Below are positions 34,795 to 44,721 of a stretch of 64,000 bases of DNA, one piece after another. The first letter of the stretch is position 1, and each line of letters opens with the position of its first letter. Where the stretch lies: positions 38,274-102,273 of the forward strand of contig NZ_MUHD01000033.1 of the NCBI RefSeq assembly GCF_002217395.1, written 5' to 3'. Position numbers and translations under genes: made by a program. The notes below the pieces were generated by a model. The model was not told where the DNA came from and searched no databases. It saw only the letters and a program-made list of their open reading frames with translations. The stretch is from Flavobacterium plurextorum. GTDB lineage: Bacteria; Bacteroidota; Bacteroidia; Flavobacteriales; Flavobacteriaceae.

Positions 34795-37700
34795 CTAAAA
34801 ATCGTTATCCGGAATTAATCCTTCATTATTATTTCTAGGCTGCGGTTTTTTCTCTTCTTCTTTCTGAGATTTCTTTTTATCTTTCTCAGCATCTTTCTTA
34901 TTCTTCTCGGATTCTTTTTTATTGGTAAAATTAACAAAATCAGGATTTAAATTAGAATCTTGAAAATCATTTGAATTTTTAATTGCTCTTTCTAATTTAT
35001 GATTTTTGAACATTTTGTTTACCAATTCGCTAAAAGTATCAAAATCTACTTCGTACGAAATACCAACTCCTTGTGTATAACCAATTCCCTGTCCGATATA
35101 ATTAATATCGTTCTCTTTATTAAACAAACGAAGGTTCATTGATCCGTCATCATTTACGCGATACAAAATTTCAATATCACCCACGATTGCTGATTCGTTA
35201 ACACCGCCGACCGGTACACCTAATTTACCATTGATCGTAATACGTTCGTTGATTTGAGAAGATATATTAGCCACAAACTGACCATCCGCTTCTTGTCCCA
35301 GCCTTTTATCTGCAGAGATATAATTTAAATCGATATTAACCTTATCATTATCTGATTTTATAATTCCACCTAATAAACTGGAAGCCGTTTCTGTTAATGT
35401 TCCAGACAAATCGCCTTGACTAAATCCGTCTGTACTCATAAACGAACCTGTAGACAATAAATAAAGCGCTTGTGTTTGACGAATATCTTTATCGTCTAAC
35501 TTATACTGTATTTCAGATTTAAGCACGTTACTTACAGATGGAAACTGAATATCAAAGTTAGGCTCCGGACTTGTTAAATCTCCTCTTAAACCAATAACTA
35601 CTTCTACTGGTACTTTTTTATTGAATGAAGAAGTATTATCAAGCAACACCGCAGGATTTGCTGATGTTTTATAAACTGCTTCAAGATTTAACTGTGCTTT
35701 CATTGGGTTTCCTTCCCAAATAATAGATCCTCCTTTTTTAACGGAGAATTTTTTATCAATTAAACCGCCGTATTTAAAGTTATAAGTTCCTTCATATGCC
35801 TGGAAATCTCCCCACATATTAAACTTACCAAGTGTATTAATTTTAAACAACAGCGATCCGTAACCTTTTCCTTTCATACCATGTCCGGAATTTCTATCTA
35901 AAATTACTTCAACTTCTGCATCTGGCGTAATATCAAAATCAAACTCCAACTCTAATCCGTTGTAGTTTTTTGTTCGTTCCACAATACCATTTGCCAAATT
36001 GTATTTCTCTTTTGGCGTTACAAAATGAATCCAGTTGCTTTCACCAACACTTTGTGAATTGTTTATCGGAATTTTGACTTCGGTTCCTTTTTCAGATTTA
36101 GCATCTACTTTAATAAATAAACCGTCTGTAGGTCCTTTTATACTTGCAGTTCCATTTATAAAAGCCGTTCCAAAATAAGCCGCGTCTTCGCTGTCTTTTG
36201 TATCCAGCGCCAATAAACGTTTAGAAGTTATGGTTAAATCTAATTTCCAATCTCCAAAATTATGATGCTCAATTGTACCATTCAGCAACCCTTTTGTTCC
36301 AAATTTGGTATCCGTCAATTGATTGTTTCTGAACAAGAATTTCTCATCTGTTAAATCAATTACCGTTCGATCGCTAAGTTCATAATCTGTGTTCAAGTAC
36401 GGAATTGTCATTCCTGCTTTTTCAACATAAAGTCTTCCGTTGATTTCAGGTTTTTTCAAATTCCCGACTACCGCTGCATTTCCTGAAACTGTTCCTCGCA
36501 CATTCGATAAAACATCTCCGCCAACTTTCCCTAAAGTTGCCAGATTAAATCCTTCTAACTTTAAACTTAAGTCTAAAAACGTTTCTTTATTTTCTATAGC
36601 AAAAGTACCATTTGCTCTAAACGACTCGGCAAAACCATTAACAATAGAGGAATTTATGGTAAACTTTTTAAAACTTTCGTCACCGGCAATATCAAATTTC
36701 AAAGTCCCTAAATCTATGTCATTTAGATTCAGCTTATCAATTGAAATTGTTGCGGTGGGTTGATAAACATCTTTATTTTGCTTGTAATTTATATTTCCAT
36801 TCAAGTTACCCTTAAAAACAAACTTGGAATTTAAAGGCGTAATCTTGTTAATATCAACATCTTCAAAATTCAAAACCAGATCTTTATAGTCCTTACCTTT
36901 TATCACCCCATTTAAATCAATTTTCTGATCTTCATGTGATAAAACTATATTATCAAAGGTGAAATTTTTGAAAAACTGATCAAAAATAATCTGATTGTCT
37001 TGTTCTGAATTTTCATTTAAATACCATAGATAATCTTTGAACTTCATTTCAGATTTCTTAATCCCTACAATGTTATTCTTGTTTTTATCAATCGTATGAA
37101 ACAAATCCAAATTAAAGTAATCTTCGCCTTTTTCTCCTCCTTTAAACTCAGATCTAACAAACAGAGTGTCTTTTGCAGTAACGTTAATCAAATTAAAGTC
37201 ACGTATTTTATAATAAGGAGTTTTGATGCTGTCTAATTCTACGAAAGCATTATACAGTGCATTTTTATTATCAACACTAACTCTAATATTATCAAACGTA
37301 TTTTTGGCTGCTGTAATTTGATGCGAATTAAACTTAAATTTAAACTCATTCTGATCAGCATCTATTTTACCTCGCACAACTGTACTTGAGTCAATTTTCA
37401 TTTCAGGATACAGCATTTCGACTACCTTATTATATACATGAAAATTAAAGCGTAAAAACTGGCCTTTATTTACTTTATAAGGTTTATAATTGGTGTATAA
37501 GCTTCCTACGGAATTCATAACCAGTTTATCTAACTGATCGAAACGAAATTTACCCACTATTTCGCCATTAACAACGTCGGTAGAATTAATTGTTATGGTA
37601 CGCAGTTTATTTTCGTCAAAACCAGAATTTATAGTAACTTCATCAAAGATATAAGTCGATTTTGGATTTTGATAAACAGCATCTTTAATAAAAATGTTCC

Positions 37701-39300
37701 CTTTAAGATTTTCAATTGAATTACCGGTCACTTCAACAACAGCATCACCTTGAAAATGCGAAATTGAATCGTCTACAAATCTAAGTTTTCTTAAATCGGC
37801 ATTTTCTACATTTATATGAAAATCATATTTACTCTCGCGTTTGCTCAAATCAACCATACCGTCAAAAGACAAACTCAAGTTTGGATCATTTACAGAAACC
37901 TGTCCTTTATAATAAGGCAATTTAAAATTCCCGTTTACTACTATATTGTTATAGGTATATTTATTATAATCTAGTTTTGCAATATCACCTTTTATCTTAG
38001 TGTTTAGATATTTCTCTGTAAAACCTACACCGTCAACATCTAAGTTTAAGGTTGTTTTGCCAATATCCTTTCGGTCTAATAATGCTCCTACATTAAAATT
38101 ATCAAGTACAATATTCCCTGAATATGATGCTTTGTCGATAAAATCCATATTATTCATATGCAGATCTACAACACCATTACCAAGATCTGTTGCCATTTTG
38201 AAAGCAGCTTCTAAATCTGTAGTCGAAACTTTGGCTTTACCAACAATATTGAACTTTCCAATTTTTTTAAGTTCTTTTGGCAGTTTTTTACCCAAAACCT
38301 CTGGAAGTAAAACTACTAGATTATCATAGCTTGAAATTAATTTATCGAACTTCCCGTTCATAGAAAACTTTTGCGTTTTACTTCCTAACAGGTTTCTAAA
38401 ATTAATATTTCCAAAAATCTTCGATCCGTTAGAATCGCTAAGTCTAAGATGATTTAAATTTAAATTATTTAAAGGTCCTTTTATCTTAGTTCTAACTCTA
38501 AAATGTTGATTTTTACCAAGTCCGTCATAAAAATAACGAATATCATTTGAAGCAATCGAAGACGAATCTAGAGCTACATCAAACTGAACTTTATCTGTAA
38601 AATCAAGAAAATCCGTGATTTTATAATTTAAAATTGCTTTTCCATAAATCCACGATCTTTTTGTTTTTATGGCTAAGTTTTCGACTTTTATTTGTTTTTT
38701 GGTATAACTGAATTTACCGGCAAAGTTTGAAACATATAAACCTCGATGGTCTAAAAAAGAAAATCTGTGAATAGTAGTATTTACATCAGGACCATACAAC
38801 TTAAAATCGCTGATATAAGCATTCAGTTTTTTAAAATCCAGGAATCTTGGTGTGTTTTTATTTTCATCAATAACCGAAAAATTACCATTAGTGATGTAAG
38901 CATTTCGTGCAGTTAAGAGAAAATGCTTTGCAGATTTTGGTGTTTTTTTTCCAGTTTCAAACAATTTAATAAACTTATTAATATTGTTTTCATTTTCATT
39001 TTTATAGGTTTTCAAATTAAAAATCAAACCCGTTAAACGAAGATCACCAAAAATTAAATCACCATCAAGCAATCTTTTAATGCTTAAAATATCTGTAGTA
39101 ATAAGGTCAGAATAGATTAAAGTCTTTTTATGATGATCTAAAATCAGGACTTTTTTAAGTTTTACTCCCCCAAAAATATTGATTGCCGTTTTCTCTACAC
39201 TGATATTTGTTTTAAAATCAGTATTCAGAGTTTCAGTTATATATCGTGCAATTTTTGTTTGTACAACAGGCAGCGACAATGTGATAGCAAGTACCAGCAA
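34795..39300 (-). CDS. tamB: TamB/DUF490-type translocation and assembly module protein
   Basis: A very large envelope protein (at least 1501 residues). A hydrophobic N-terminal anchor (LAITLSLPVVQTKIARY) is followed by more than 1000 residues of repeating beta strands (FRFDQLDKLVMNSVGSLYTN, GDLRLTGLIFNLKTY) and the C-terminal TamB domain (AYEGTYNFKYGGLIDKKFSV, VPVEVVIGLRGDLTSPEPNF). Such proteins bridge the two membranes and move phospholipids or help outer membrane protein insertion. The end is a Lys/Glu-rich tail (KKDAEKDKKKSQKEEEKK). The TTG at 39300 truncates the anchor helix: 21 more open codons upstream (to 39363) encode IKKIVSRTLIGLILLLL but contain no ATG, GTG or TTG. The true start is therefore uncertain. 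Confidence 0.9.
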   Translation of the reverse strand: MLVLAITLSLPVVQTKIARYITETLNTDFKTNISVEKTAINIFGGVKLKKVLILDHHKKTLIYSDLITTDILSIKRLLDGDLIFGDLRLTGLIFNLKTYKNENENNINKFIKLFETGKKTPKSAKHFLLTARNAYITNGNFSVIDENKNTPRFLDFKKLNAYISDFKLYGPDVNTTIHRFSFLDHRGLYVSNFAGKFSYTKKQIKVENLAIKTKRSWIYGKAILNYKITDFLDFTDKVQFDVALDSSSIASNDIRYFYDGLGKNQHFRVRTKIKGPLNNLNLNHLRLSDSNGSKIFGNINFRNLLGSKTQKFSMNGKFDKLISSYDNLVVLLPEVLGKKLPKELKKIGKFNIVGKAKVSTTDLEAAFKMATDLGNGVVDLHMNNMDFIDKASYSGNIVLDNFNVGALLDRKDIGKTTLNLDVDGVGFTEKYLNTKIKGDIAKLDYNKYTYNNIVVNGNFKLPYYKGQVSVNDPNLSLSFDGMVDLSKRESKYDFHINVENADLRKLRFVDDSISHFQGDAVVEVTGNSIENLKGNIFIKDAVYQNPKSTYIFDEVTINSGFDENKLRTITINSTDVVNGEIVGKFRFDQLDKLVMNSVGSLYTNYKPYKVNKGQFLRFNFHVYNKVVEMLYPEMKIDSSTVVRGKIDADQNEFKFKFNSHQITAAKNTFDNIRVSVDNKNALYNAFVELDSIKTPYYKIRDFNLINVTAKDTLFVRSEFKGGEKGEDYFNLDLFHTIDKNKNNIVGIKKSEMKFKDYLWYLNENSEQDNQIIFDQFFKNFTFDNIVLSHEDQKIDLNGVIKGKDYKDLVLNFEDVDINKITPLNSKFVFKGNLNGNINYKQNKDVYQPTATISIDKLNLNDIDLGTLKFDIAGDESFKKFTINSSIVNGFAESFRANGTFAIENKETFLDLSLKLEGFNLATLGKVGGDVLSNVRGTVSGNAAVVGNLKKPEINGRLYVEKAGMTIPYLNTDYELSDRTVIDLTDEKFLFRNNQLTDTKFGTKGLLNGTIEHHNFGDWKLDLTITSKRLLALDTKDSEDAAYFGTAFINGTASIKGPTDGLFIKVDAKSEKGTEVKIPINNSQSVGESNWIHFVTPKEKYNLANGIVERTKNYNGLELEFDFDITPDAEVEVILDRNSGHGMKGKGYGSLLFKINTLGKFNMWGDFQAYEGTYNFKYGGLIDKKFSVKKGGSIIWEGNPMKAQLNLEAVYKTSANPAVLLDNTSSFNKKVPVEVVIGLRGDLTSPEPNFDIQFPSVSNVLKSEIQYKLDDKDIRQTQALYLLSTGSFMSTDGFSQGDLSGTLTETASSLLGGIIKSDNDKVNIDLNYISADKRLGQEADGQFVANISSQINERITINGKLGVPVGGVNESAIVGDIEILYRVNDDGSMNLRLFNKENDINYIGQGIGYTQGVGISYEVDFDTFSELVNKMFKNHKLERAIKNSNDFQDSNLNPDFVNFTNKKESEKNKKDAEKDKKKSQKEEEKKPQPRNNNEGLIPDNDF

Positions 39301-39507
39301 AAGTAAAATTAAGCCAATCAGGGTTCTGGATACTATTTTCTTAATTCGTTTGATAACTGCTTTTTATTATTGTTTTTGTATTAATTTATTTTGAACAGAC
39401 AAAGGACGACTGTTTTGATAAAAATTCTTTAATTTTGGCTTCTCCTTACAATCAAAGAAAATTGAAAATTTGATTTGTCAAATATAATTCAAAATTTGTG
39501 CCTTTAT

Positions 39508-40530
39508 ATGCAAAATCCAGAGGTTTTTATTCTTGCCATCGAAAGTTCATGCGACGATACTGCGGCCGCAGTTTTACATAACGACAAAGTACTCTCAAAT
39601 GTTGTAGCCAACCAATTAATTCACAACCAATACGGCGGTGTTGTTCCTGAGTTAGCTTCAAGGGCGCATCAGCAAAATATTGTGCCTGTAATTGATGCTG
39701 CACTTCGTAAGGCAAATGTACAAAAAGAACAGCTAACTGCGATCGCTTTTACACAAGGTCCAGGCTTAATGGGATCATTATTGGTAGGAAGTTCTTTCAG
39801 TAAATCATTAGCATTAGCATTAAAAATTCCGTTAATCGCTGTAAATCATATGCATGCTCATATTTTGGCGCATTTTATAGATGAAGAAGGCTTTGACAAA
39901 CCAGAATTTCCATTTCTGGCTTTAACAATTAGCGGCGGACATACTCAAATTGTAAAAGTAAACGGCTTTTTTGATATGGAAATTATCGGAGAAACAACTG
40001 ATGATGCTGTAGGAGAAGCTTTTGATAAAAGTGCCAAAATTCTTGGCCTTCCTTATCCCGGCGGACCTTTAATTGATAAATATGCCAAAGAAGGAAATCC
40101 AAAAGCATTTACTTTTACCAAACCAAAAGTTCCAGGTTTAGATTTTAGTTTCTCAGGATTAAAAACGGCAATTCTATATTTTATTCAAAAAAATAAACTA
40201 GAAAATCCAAATTTTATCGAAGAGAATCTTAATGACATTTGTGCTTCAATACAATATACTATTATTGAAATTTTGATGGACAAATTAAAACTTGCTGTCA
40301 AAGAAACAGGAATTAAGCAAATTGCAATTGGCGGAGGTGTTTCGGCAAATTCAGGTATTAGAACCAGACTTAAAGAAAGTGAAGTTAAATACGGCTGGAA
40401 AACTTTTGTTCCTAAATTTGAATATACCACAGATAATGCTGCAATGATTGGAATTGTAGGTTATCAAAAATATTTATCAAAACGTTTTGAAACTTCTGCG
40501 GTTGTTTCAAAAGCGAGAATTCAATTTTAA
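39508..40530 (+). CDS. tsaD: tRNA N6-threonylcarbamoyladenosine synthase subunit TsaD
   Basis: Transfers the threonylcarbamoyl group to A37 of ANN-decoding tRNAs, together with TsaB, TsaC and TsaE. 340 residues. Motifs: ILAIESSCDDTAAAVL at the start, GVVPELASRAHQQ, the metal site HMHAHILAHF, ALTISGGHTQIV, GEAFDKSAKILGLPYPGG, and GGGVSANSGIRTRL. I choose the ATG at 39508 over the earlier TTG, since MQNPEVFILAIESSC is the family N-terminus. It heads a run with rsmE (3 nt gap), a DUF4159 gene and a TrmH gene, and is divergent from tamB. Confidence 0.97.
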   Translation: MQNPEVFILAIESSCDDTAAAVLHNDKVLSNVVANQLIHNQYGGVVPELASRAHQQNIVPVIDAALRKANVQKEQLTAIAFTQGPGLMGSLLVGSSFSKSLALALKIPLIAVNHMHAHILAHFIDEEGFDKPEFPFLALTISGGHTQIVKVNGFFDMEIIGETTDDAVGEAFDKSAKILGLPYPGGPLIDKYAKEGNPKAFTFTKPKVPGLDFSFSGLKTAILYFIQKNKLENPNFIEENLNDICASIQYTIIEILMDKLKLAVKETGIKQIAIGGGVSANSGIRTRLKESEVKYGWKTFVPKFEYTTDNAAMIGIVGYQKYLSKRFETSAVVSKARIQF

Positions 40531-40533
40531 ATT

Positions 40534-41247
40534 ATGCAGTTATTTTACAATCCTGATATAGACGAAACAACAAAAAGTTTTTCTTTTGATAAAGAAGAAA
40601 GCAAACATATTATAAAAGTTTTACGCAAGAAAGATTCAGATATTCTTCATGTTACAAACGGTTCAGGCTTATTGTTTGAAACCGAAATAACTTTGGCTTC
40701 TGATAATAAATGTATTGTTGAAGTACTTTCTATAAAAAAATCACCAGAACCAAAATTTCGCTTGCATTTAGCAGTTGCGCCAACTAAAATGAATGATCGT
40801 TTTGAATGGTTTTTAGAAAAAGCCACCGAAATTGGAATTCAGGAAATTACGCCAATTATATGCGATCGTTCTGAACGAAAAGTTATCAACTTAGAGCGTT
40901 TTGAAAAAATCATTTTATCGGCTATGAAGCAGTCAAATGAAACTTTTCTTCCAAAACTAAACGACGCTGTTTCTTTTAAAGAATTCATTAAACAAAAAAA
41001 TAAAGGGTTGCAATTCATCGCGCATTGCGAGGAAACAGACAAAAAATCTTTGAAAGGTGCTTTAAAACCGAACGAAGATGTAACTTTATTAATTGGTCCT
41101 GAAGGAGATTTTTCGGATAAGGAAATTGCGTTGGCTATTGAAAATAATTTTCAGCCGGTAACTTTAGGAAATACTCGATTGCGAACTGAAACTGCTGCAG
41201 TTGCAGCTTGTCATAGTGTTGTATTTTTTAATGAAGTTTCAAACTAA
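40534..41247 (+). CDS. rsmE: 16S rRNA (uracil(1498)-N3)-methyltransferase
   Basis: SPOUT-fold methyltransferase of 237 residues that modifies U1498 of 16S rRNA. It begins with a small PUA-like domain (DKEESKHIIKVLRKKDSDI) and has the knot motifs EWFLEKATEIGIQEITPIICDRSERK, LLIGPEGDFSDKEI, and the C-terminal VTLGNTRLRTETAAVAA. The gene begins 3 nt after tsaD, so translation is probably coupled. The next gene starts 16 nt after its stop. Confidence 0.95.
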   Translation: MQLFYNPDIDETTKSFSFDKEESKHIIKVLRKKDSDILHVTNGSGLLFETEITLASDNKCIVEVLSIKKSPEPKFRLHLAVAPTKMNDRFEWFLEKATEIGIQEITPIICDRSERKVINLERFEKIILSAMKQSNETFLPKLNDAVSFKEFIKQKNKGLQFIAHCEETDKKSLKGALKPNEDVTLLIGPEGDFSDKEIALAIENNFQPVTLGNTRLRTETAAVAACHSVVFFNEVSN

Positions 41248-41263
41248 TTGTTATTCAACAACT

Positions 41264-41902
41264 ATGAAAAAAATATTTCTTTTATTTTTATTCGTTTCTA
41301 TTTCTTCTTTCTCTCAAGAAATTGCTTTGTTAAAATACAGCGGCGGCGGCGACTGGTATGCAAATCCAACATCGCTCCCAAACTTAATACGATTTTGCAA
41401 TGCGAACATTAATACTAGAATAAAAGCAAAACCATCAACTGTTGAACCTAGTAATCCAGATTTACTTTCGTATCCGTTTGTGCATATGACCGGTCATGGA
41501 AATGTTGTTTTCAGCGATTCTGATGTTACTAATCTTAGAAATTACTTAACTGGTGGAGGTTTTTTACATATTGATGACAATTACGGAATGGATCAATATA
41601 TTCGAAAGGAAATAAAAAAAATATTTCCAAATAATGATTTAATTGAAATTCCTTCCAATCACCCAATTTTTCAAAAACCTTATCCTTTTCCAAACGGTCT
41701 TCCTAAAATTCATGAGCATGATGGAACTCGTGCGCAGGCTTTTGGAATTTTCGTCGAAAATAAATTAGTTTTATTATACACTTACGAATGTGATTTAGGT
41801 GACGGATGGGAAGATCCAGAAGTACATAATGATCCCGCAAATGTTCGAGATAAAGCGTTAAAAATGGGCGCTAATATCATCAACTATATTTTTACCAACT
41901 AA
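41264..41902 (+). CDS. Secreted DUF4159 protein
   Basis: A 212-residue protein with a signal peptide (MKKIFLLFLFVSISSFSQ) and the DUF4159 fold: ALLKYSGGGDWYANPTSLP, YPFVHMTGHGNVVFSD, LTGGGFLHIDDNYGMDQYI, and VLLYTYECDLGDGWEDPEVHND. The fold resembles a Rossmann/glutamine-amidotransferase-like domain without obvious catalytic residues. The function is unknown; relatives lie near MoxR/BatA-type genes in other bacteria. I reject the longer start at 41201, which would lie inside rsmE. It is in one run with tRNA and rRNA modification genes, an odd company for a secreted protein. Confidence 0.87.
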   Translation: MKKIFLLFLFVSISSFSQEIALLKYSGGGDWYANPTSLPNLIRFCNANINTRIKAKPSTVEPSNPDLLSYPFVHMTGHGNVVFSDSDVTNLRNYLTGGGFLHIDDNYGMDQYIRKEIKKIFPNNDLIEIPSNHPIFQKPYPFPNGLPKIHEHDGTRAQAFGIFVENKLVLLYTYECDLGDGWEDPEVHNDPANVRDKALKMGANIINYIFTN

Positions 41903-41912
41903 AGACTAAAAA

Positions 41913-42407
41913 GTGCAGCTTACTCACGAAGAAAATCAATTTGAAAGAAAAACATTTCCAATAACTTTGGTTTGCGATCATATTTATTTTCAGCAAAATA
42001 TTGGTTCGCTTTTTAGAATTGGTGAAGCTTTAGGAGTTGAGAGCATTATTTTTTTAGGCAAGGATATTCCTTTAACTCCAAGAAAAATAAATAAAACTTC
42101 ACGCAGCACACATCTTCATGTGCCTCATAGTATTATTGAAGAAACTTCTGACTTAATCACTTTTCTGAAAGAAAACAATTTCGAGATTATCTCGCTTGAA
42201 ATCACAAGCACCAGCAAACCTTTAAAAGAAGTTCAAATTCCTAAAAACCAAAAAATTGCACTTATTATCGGCAATGAAATTAATGGAATTTCTGATGAGC
42301 TTCTAAAAATTTCACATCAAATTGTGCACATAAATATGTTTGGAAAAAACAGCAGCATGAATGTTGTGCAAGCTGCAAGTATAGCTTTATACGAATTTAC
42401 TTCATAA
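41913..42407 (+). CDS. TrmH/SpoU-family RNA 2'-O-methyltransferase
   Basis: A 164-residue SPOUT methyltransferase. The three knot motifs are visible: VCDHIYFQQNIGSLFRIGEAL, ALIIGNEINGISDELL, and INMFGKNSSMNVVQAASIALYEF. It adds a methyl group to a ribose in tRNA or rRNA; the target cannot be said. The start is a GTG (MQLTHEENQFERKTFP) 10 nt after the DUF4159 gene. It is short for the family because it lacks the N-terminal L30e-like RNA-binding domain, which is common in this small subgroup. Confidence 0.9.
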   Translation: MQLTHEENQFERKTFPITLVCDHIYFQQNIGSLFRIGEALGVESIIFLGKDIPLTPRKINKTSRSTHLHVPHSIIEETSDLITFLKENNFEIISLEITSTSKPLKEVQIPKNQKIALIIGNEINGISDELLKISHQIVHINMFGKNSSMNVVQAASIALYEFTS

Positions 42408-42565
42408 AAAAATATTTAACATTTTTGTAAGAACTAGACTATACAAGGGCTTGTAAAATTCTGACAAAAAAATTGTTATATTTTTTTGGTCAAAAGATCA
42501 TTTTGTTATAAAATTGCGACATAAATAACCAAATTTAATTTTTTATAACAAAAACCCCAAGTATT

Positions 42566-43516
42566 ATGAAAAAAGTTATTATTACCGCAATTACAGCATT
42601 AGTGCTGTTTTCATGTCAAAACGACCAATCTGAACCGTCAAATTCAGACACAAGTGCAATAACTCGTCGTGCTTGTGCCTCACAGGAAGTTTTAGAAGCA
42701 CAATTAAAGGCCGATCCTACATTAGCCATTAGGATGAATGAAATTGAAGCCTTTACCAGTCAAAAATTACTTACAAATCGTTTAGTGAATGGCAAAATCG
42801 AAATTCCAGTTGTTGTGAATGTTTTATACAAAACTGCAGCACAGAATATTTCGAATGCTCAAATTCAAACGCAAATCGATGTTTTAAACAAAGATTTCAA
42901 CGCACAAAATTCTGATTTTGGAAATGTTCCTGCCTTATTTTCAGGAGTTAAAGCCAATGTAGGAATTACATTTGTTTTAGATCAAGTGATCAGAAAATCA
43001 ACTACCAAAACTTCTTGGGGTACAAATGATGCCATGAAAAAAACGGCTCAAGGCGGTATTGCACCAACTTCTCCAACAACAAAACTAAATTTATGGTCTT
43101 GTGCTATTGGAGGCGGAATTTTGGGTTATGCACAATTTCCCGGCGGTGCTTCGGCTACTGATGGAGTTGTAATTGATTCTAAATACTTTGGTTTATCAGG
43201 CGCAGCAAATGCACCATTTAACCTTGGCAGAACTGGAACTCACGAAGTTGGTCACTGGATGAATCTACGCCACATTTGGGGAGATGCAACTTGTGGAAAT
43301 GACTTAGTTTCTGATACACCTACTCACAATGCAGAAAACTATGGTGTTCCAGCATATCCTCATTACAGTACATGTACTGGAACTCCGGTAGAAATGACAA
43401 TGAATTACATGGATTATGTTGATGACAATGCTATGTATATGTTTACAGAAGGCCAAAAAACAAGAATGGCTGCAATTTTCCTTTCGGGAGGACCAAGAGC
43501 TGCTTTTGGAATCTAG
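42566..43516 (+). CDS. Secreted M43 (pappalysin-like) zinc metalloprotease lipoprotein
   Basis: A 316-residue protease with lipobox LFSCQND (Cys17), so it is probably anchored to a membrane. The zinc motif HEVGHWMNLRH (226-236) is the HExxH-xx-G/N-xxH metzincin form, followed by the Met-turn in MTMNYMDYVDDNAMYMF. Conserved pieces of the Bacteroidota M43 group are IPVVVNVLYKTAAQNISNAQIQ (given in part), DVLNKDFNAQNSDFG and NLWSCAIGGGILGYAQFPGG. No type IX sorting domain follows the catalytic domain. The family degrades extracellular protein or peptide. A perfect-palindrome terminator follows. Confidence 0.92.
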   Translation: MKKVIITAITALVLFSCQNDQSEPSNSDTSAITRRACASQEVLEAQLKADPTLAIRMNEIEAFTSQKLLTNRLVNGKIEIPVVVNVLYKTAAQNISNAQIQTQIDVLNKDFNAQNSDFGNVPALFSGVKANVGITFVLDQVIRKSTTKTSWGTNDAMKKTAQGGIAPTSPTTKLNLWSCAIGGGILGYAQFPGGASATDGVVIDSKYFGLSGAANAPFNLGRTGTHEVGHWMNLRHIWGDATCGNDLVSDTPTHNAENYGVPAYPHYSTCTGTPVEMTMNYMDYVDDNAMYMFTEGQKTRMAAIFLSGGPRAAFGI

Positions 43517-43539
43517 AACAGGTACAGCATTTATAAAAC

Positions 43540-43571
43540 AAAGAGCGAGATGATATCATCTCGCTTTTTTT
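43540..43571 (+). terminator. Terminator after the M43 protease
   Basis: AGCGAGATGAT and ATCATCTCGCT form a loopless perfect palindrome followed by an eight-T run. Confidence 0.88.
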
Positions 43572-43627
43572 TGTTTATCCAAAATTTTCAAAAGCTTTTT
43601 CCTATATTTATCATCTAAAATTTAAAT

Positions 43628-44719
43628 ATGGTGACGTCAAAAACTATTTCAAACGGAATTTTAAGAGCTTTAACTACAATCTTACTTGTTGGCGCGGGAC
43701 TCTATTTTTTATATGAAATTCAAAGTGTTATTGTTTACTTATGCATTTCTTTAATATTATGCCTAATTGCAAATCCGTTAGTGCAGTTTTTGAAAAACAA
43801 ATTAAAATTCAGCAACTCATTAGCTGCCACTACAACACTTGTACTTTTTGTATTAGCATTAGTGGGTTTTATTTTACTATTTGTTCCATTAATTATCTCT
43901 CAAGCCAATAACTTATCACTGCTGGACACTAACGCCTTACAGCAGCAATTTATTGAAACAGAAAAAAGTATTGAAAGTTATTTTAATATTCAGCACTTAG
44001 ATTTGAATAAAGTTTTGAAAGAATCAAAGATAACTTCCATGCTGGATTTAACTTACTTTACAGGATTCTTGAATTCTATTTTCAGCTTTATGGCTGATAT
44101 GGGTATGGGATTCGTTTCGGTATTTTTCATTACTTTTTTCTTCATTAAAGATCAAGATGCTTTTAAACTTTCCGCTAGAAAAATTCTGCCTGACACTAAT
44201 GAAGACAAAATATTAAACTCAGTTGCCAAGATAAATCATTTTTTAACCCGTTATTTTATCGGTTTACTACTTCAATTAACTGTGGTATTTATTTTGTATT
44301 TTATTGTGCTTCTTATTTTTGGCAATAAAAATGCATTTGTAATTGCTTTTTTATGTGCAATTTTAAACATCATACCTTATATAGGACCAATTATCGGTAC
44401 TATACTGGCGGCGTTATTAACTATGATCAGTTTAATTGGTCAAGATTTTCAATCGGAGATTTTACCTACGACCATTTATGTAGTCATAGGCTTTTTACTT
44501 GTTCAGGCTATTGATAATAATATCAGCCAGCCTATAATTTCATCAAAAAGTGTAAATTCGCATCCGTTAGAGATATTCTTGATTACGGTAATCAGTGGTA
44601 TCACTTTTGGAATCGTAGGAATGATTATTGCAATTCCATTTTTTACGATGGTAAAAGTAATCTTAAAAGAATTTTTCCCTGACAACAAAATTGTCTCCGT
44701 ATTAACTGAAAGAATTTAG
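43628..44719 (+). CDS. AI-2E family (PerM/YdiK-like) permease
   Basis: Inner membrane protein of 363 residues with seven or eight hydrophobic segments. Family marks include YLCISLILCLIANPLVQFLK, FFITFFFIKDQDAF, the long amphipathic insert between them, and the C-terminal IIPYIGPIIGTILAALLTM and SHPLEIFLITVISGITFGIVG. Members export autoinducer-2, or act as Na+/H+ antiporters; the substrate is not readable from sequence. It is followed 2 nt later by a methyltransferase gene, and the three genes to 46474 form one likely operon. Confidence 0.9.
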   Translation: MVTSKTISNGILRALTTILLVGAGLYFLYEIQSVIVYLCISLILCLIANPLVQFLKNKLKFSNSLAATTTLVLFVLALVGFILLFVPLIISQANNLSLLDTNALQQQFIETEKSIESYFNIQHLDLNKVLKESKITSMLDLTYFTGFLNSIFSFMADMGMGFVSVFFITFFFIKDQDAFKLSARKILPDTNEDKILNSVAKINHFLTRYFIGLLLQLTVVFILYFIVLLIFGNKNAFVIAFLCAILNIIPYIGPIIGTILAALLTMISLIGQDFQSEILPTTIYVVIGFLLVQAIDNNISQPIISSKSVNSHPLEIFLITVISGITFGIVGMIIAIPFFTMVKVILKEFFPDNKIVSVLTERI

Positions 44720-44721
44720 CA

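Noticed and set aside
36440..38329. Plus-strand open frames opposite tamB
   Set aside because: They are shadows of a biased coding sequence and have no start context or motifs.
41201..41263. Longer start for the DUF4159 gene
   Set aside because: It would overlap rsmE, and the signal peptide starts at the ATG 41264.
43544..43565. Protein-binding palindrome after the M43 protease
   Set aside because: The T run directly behind it makes an intrinsic terminator the simpler explanation.
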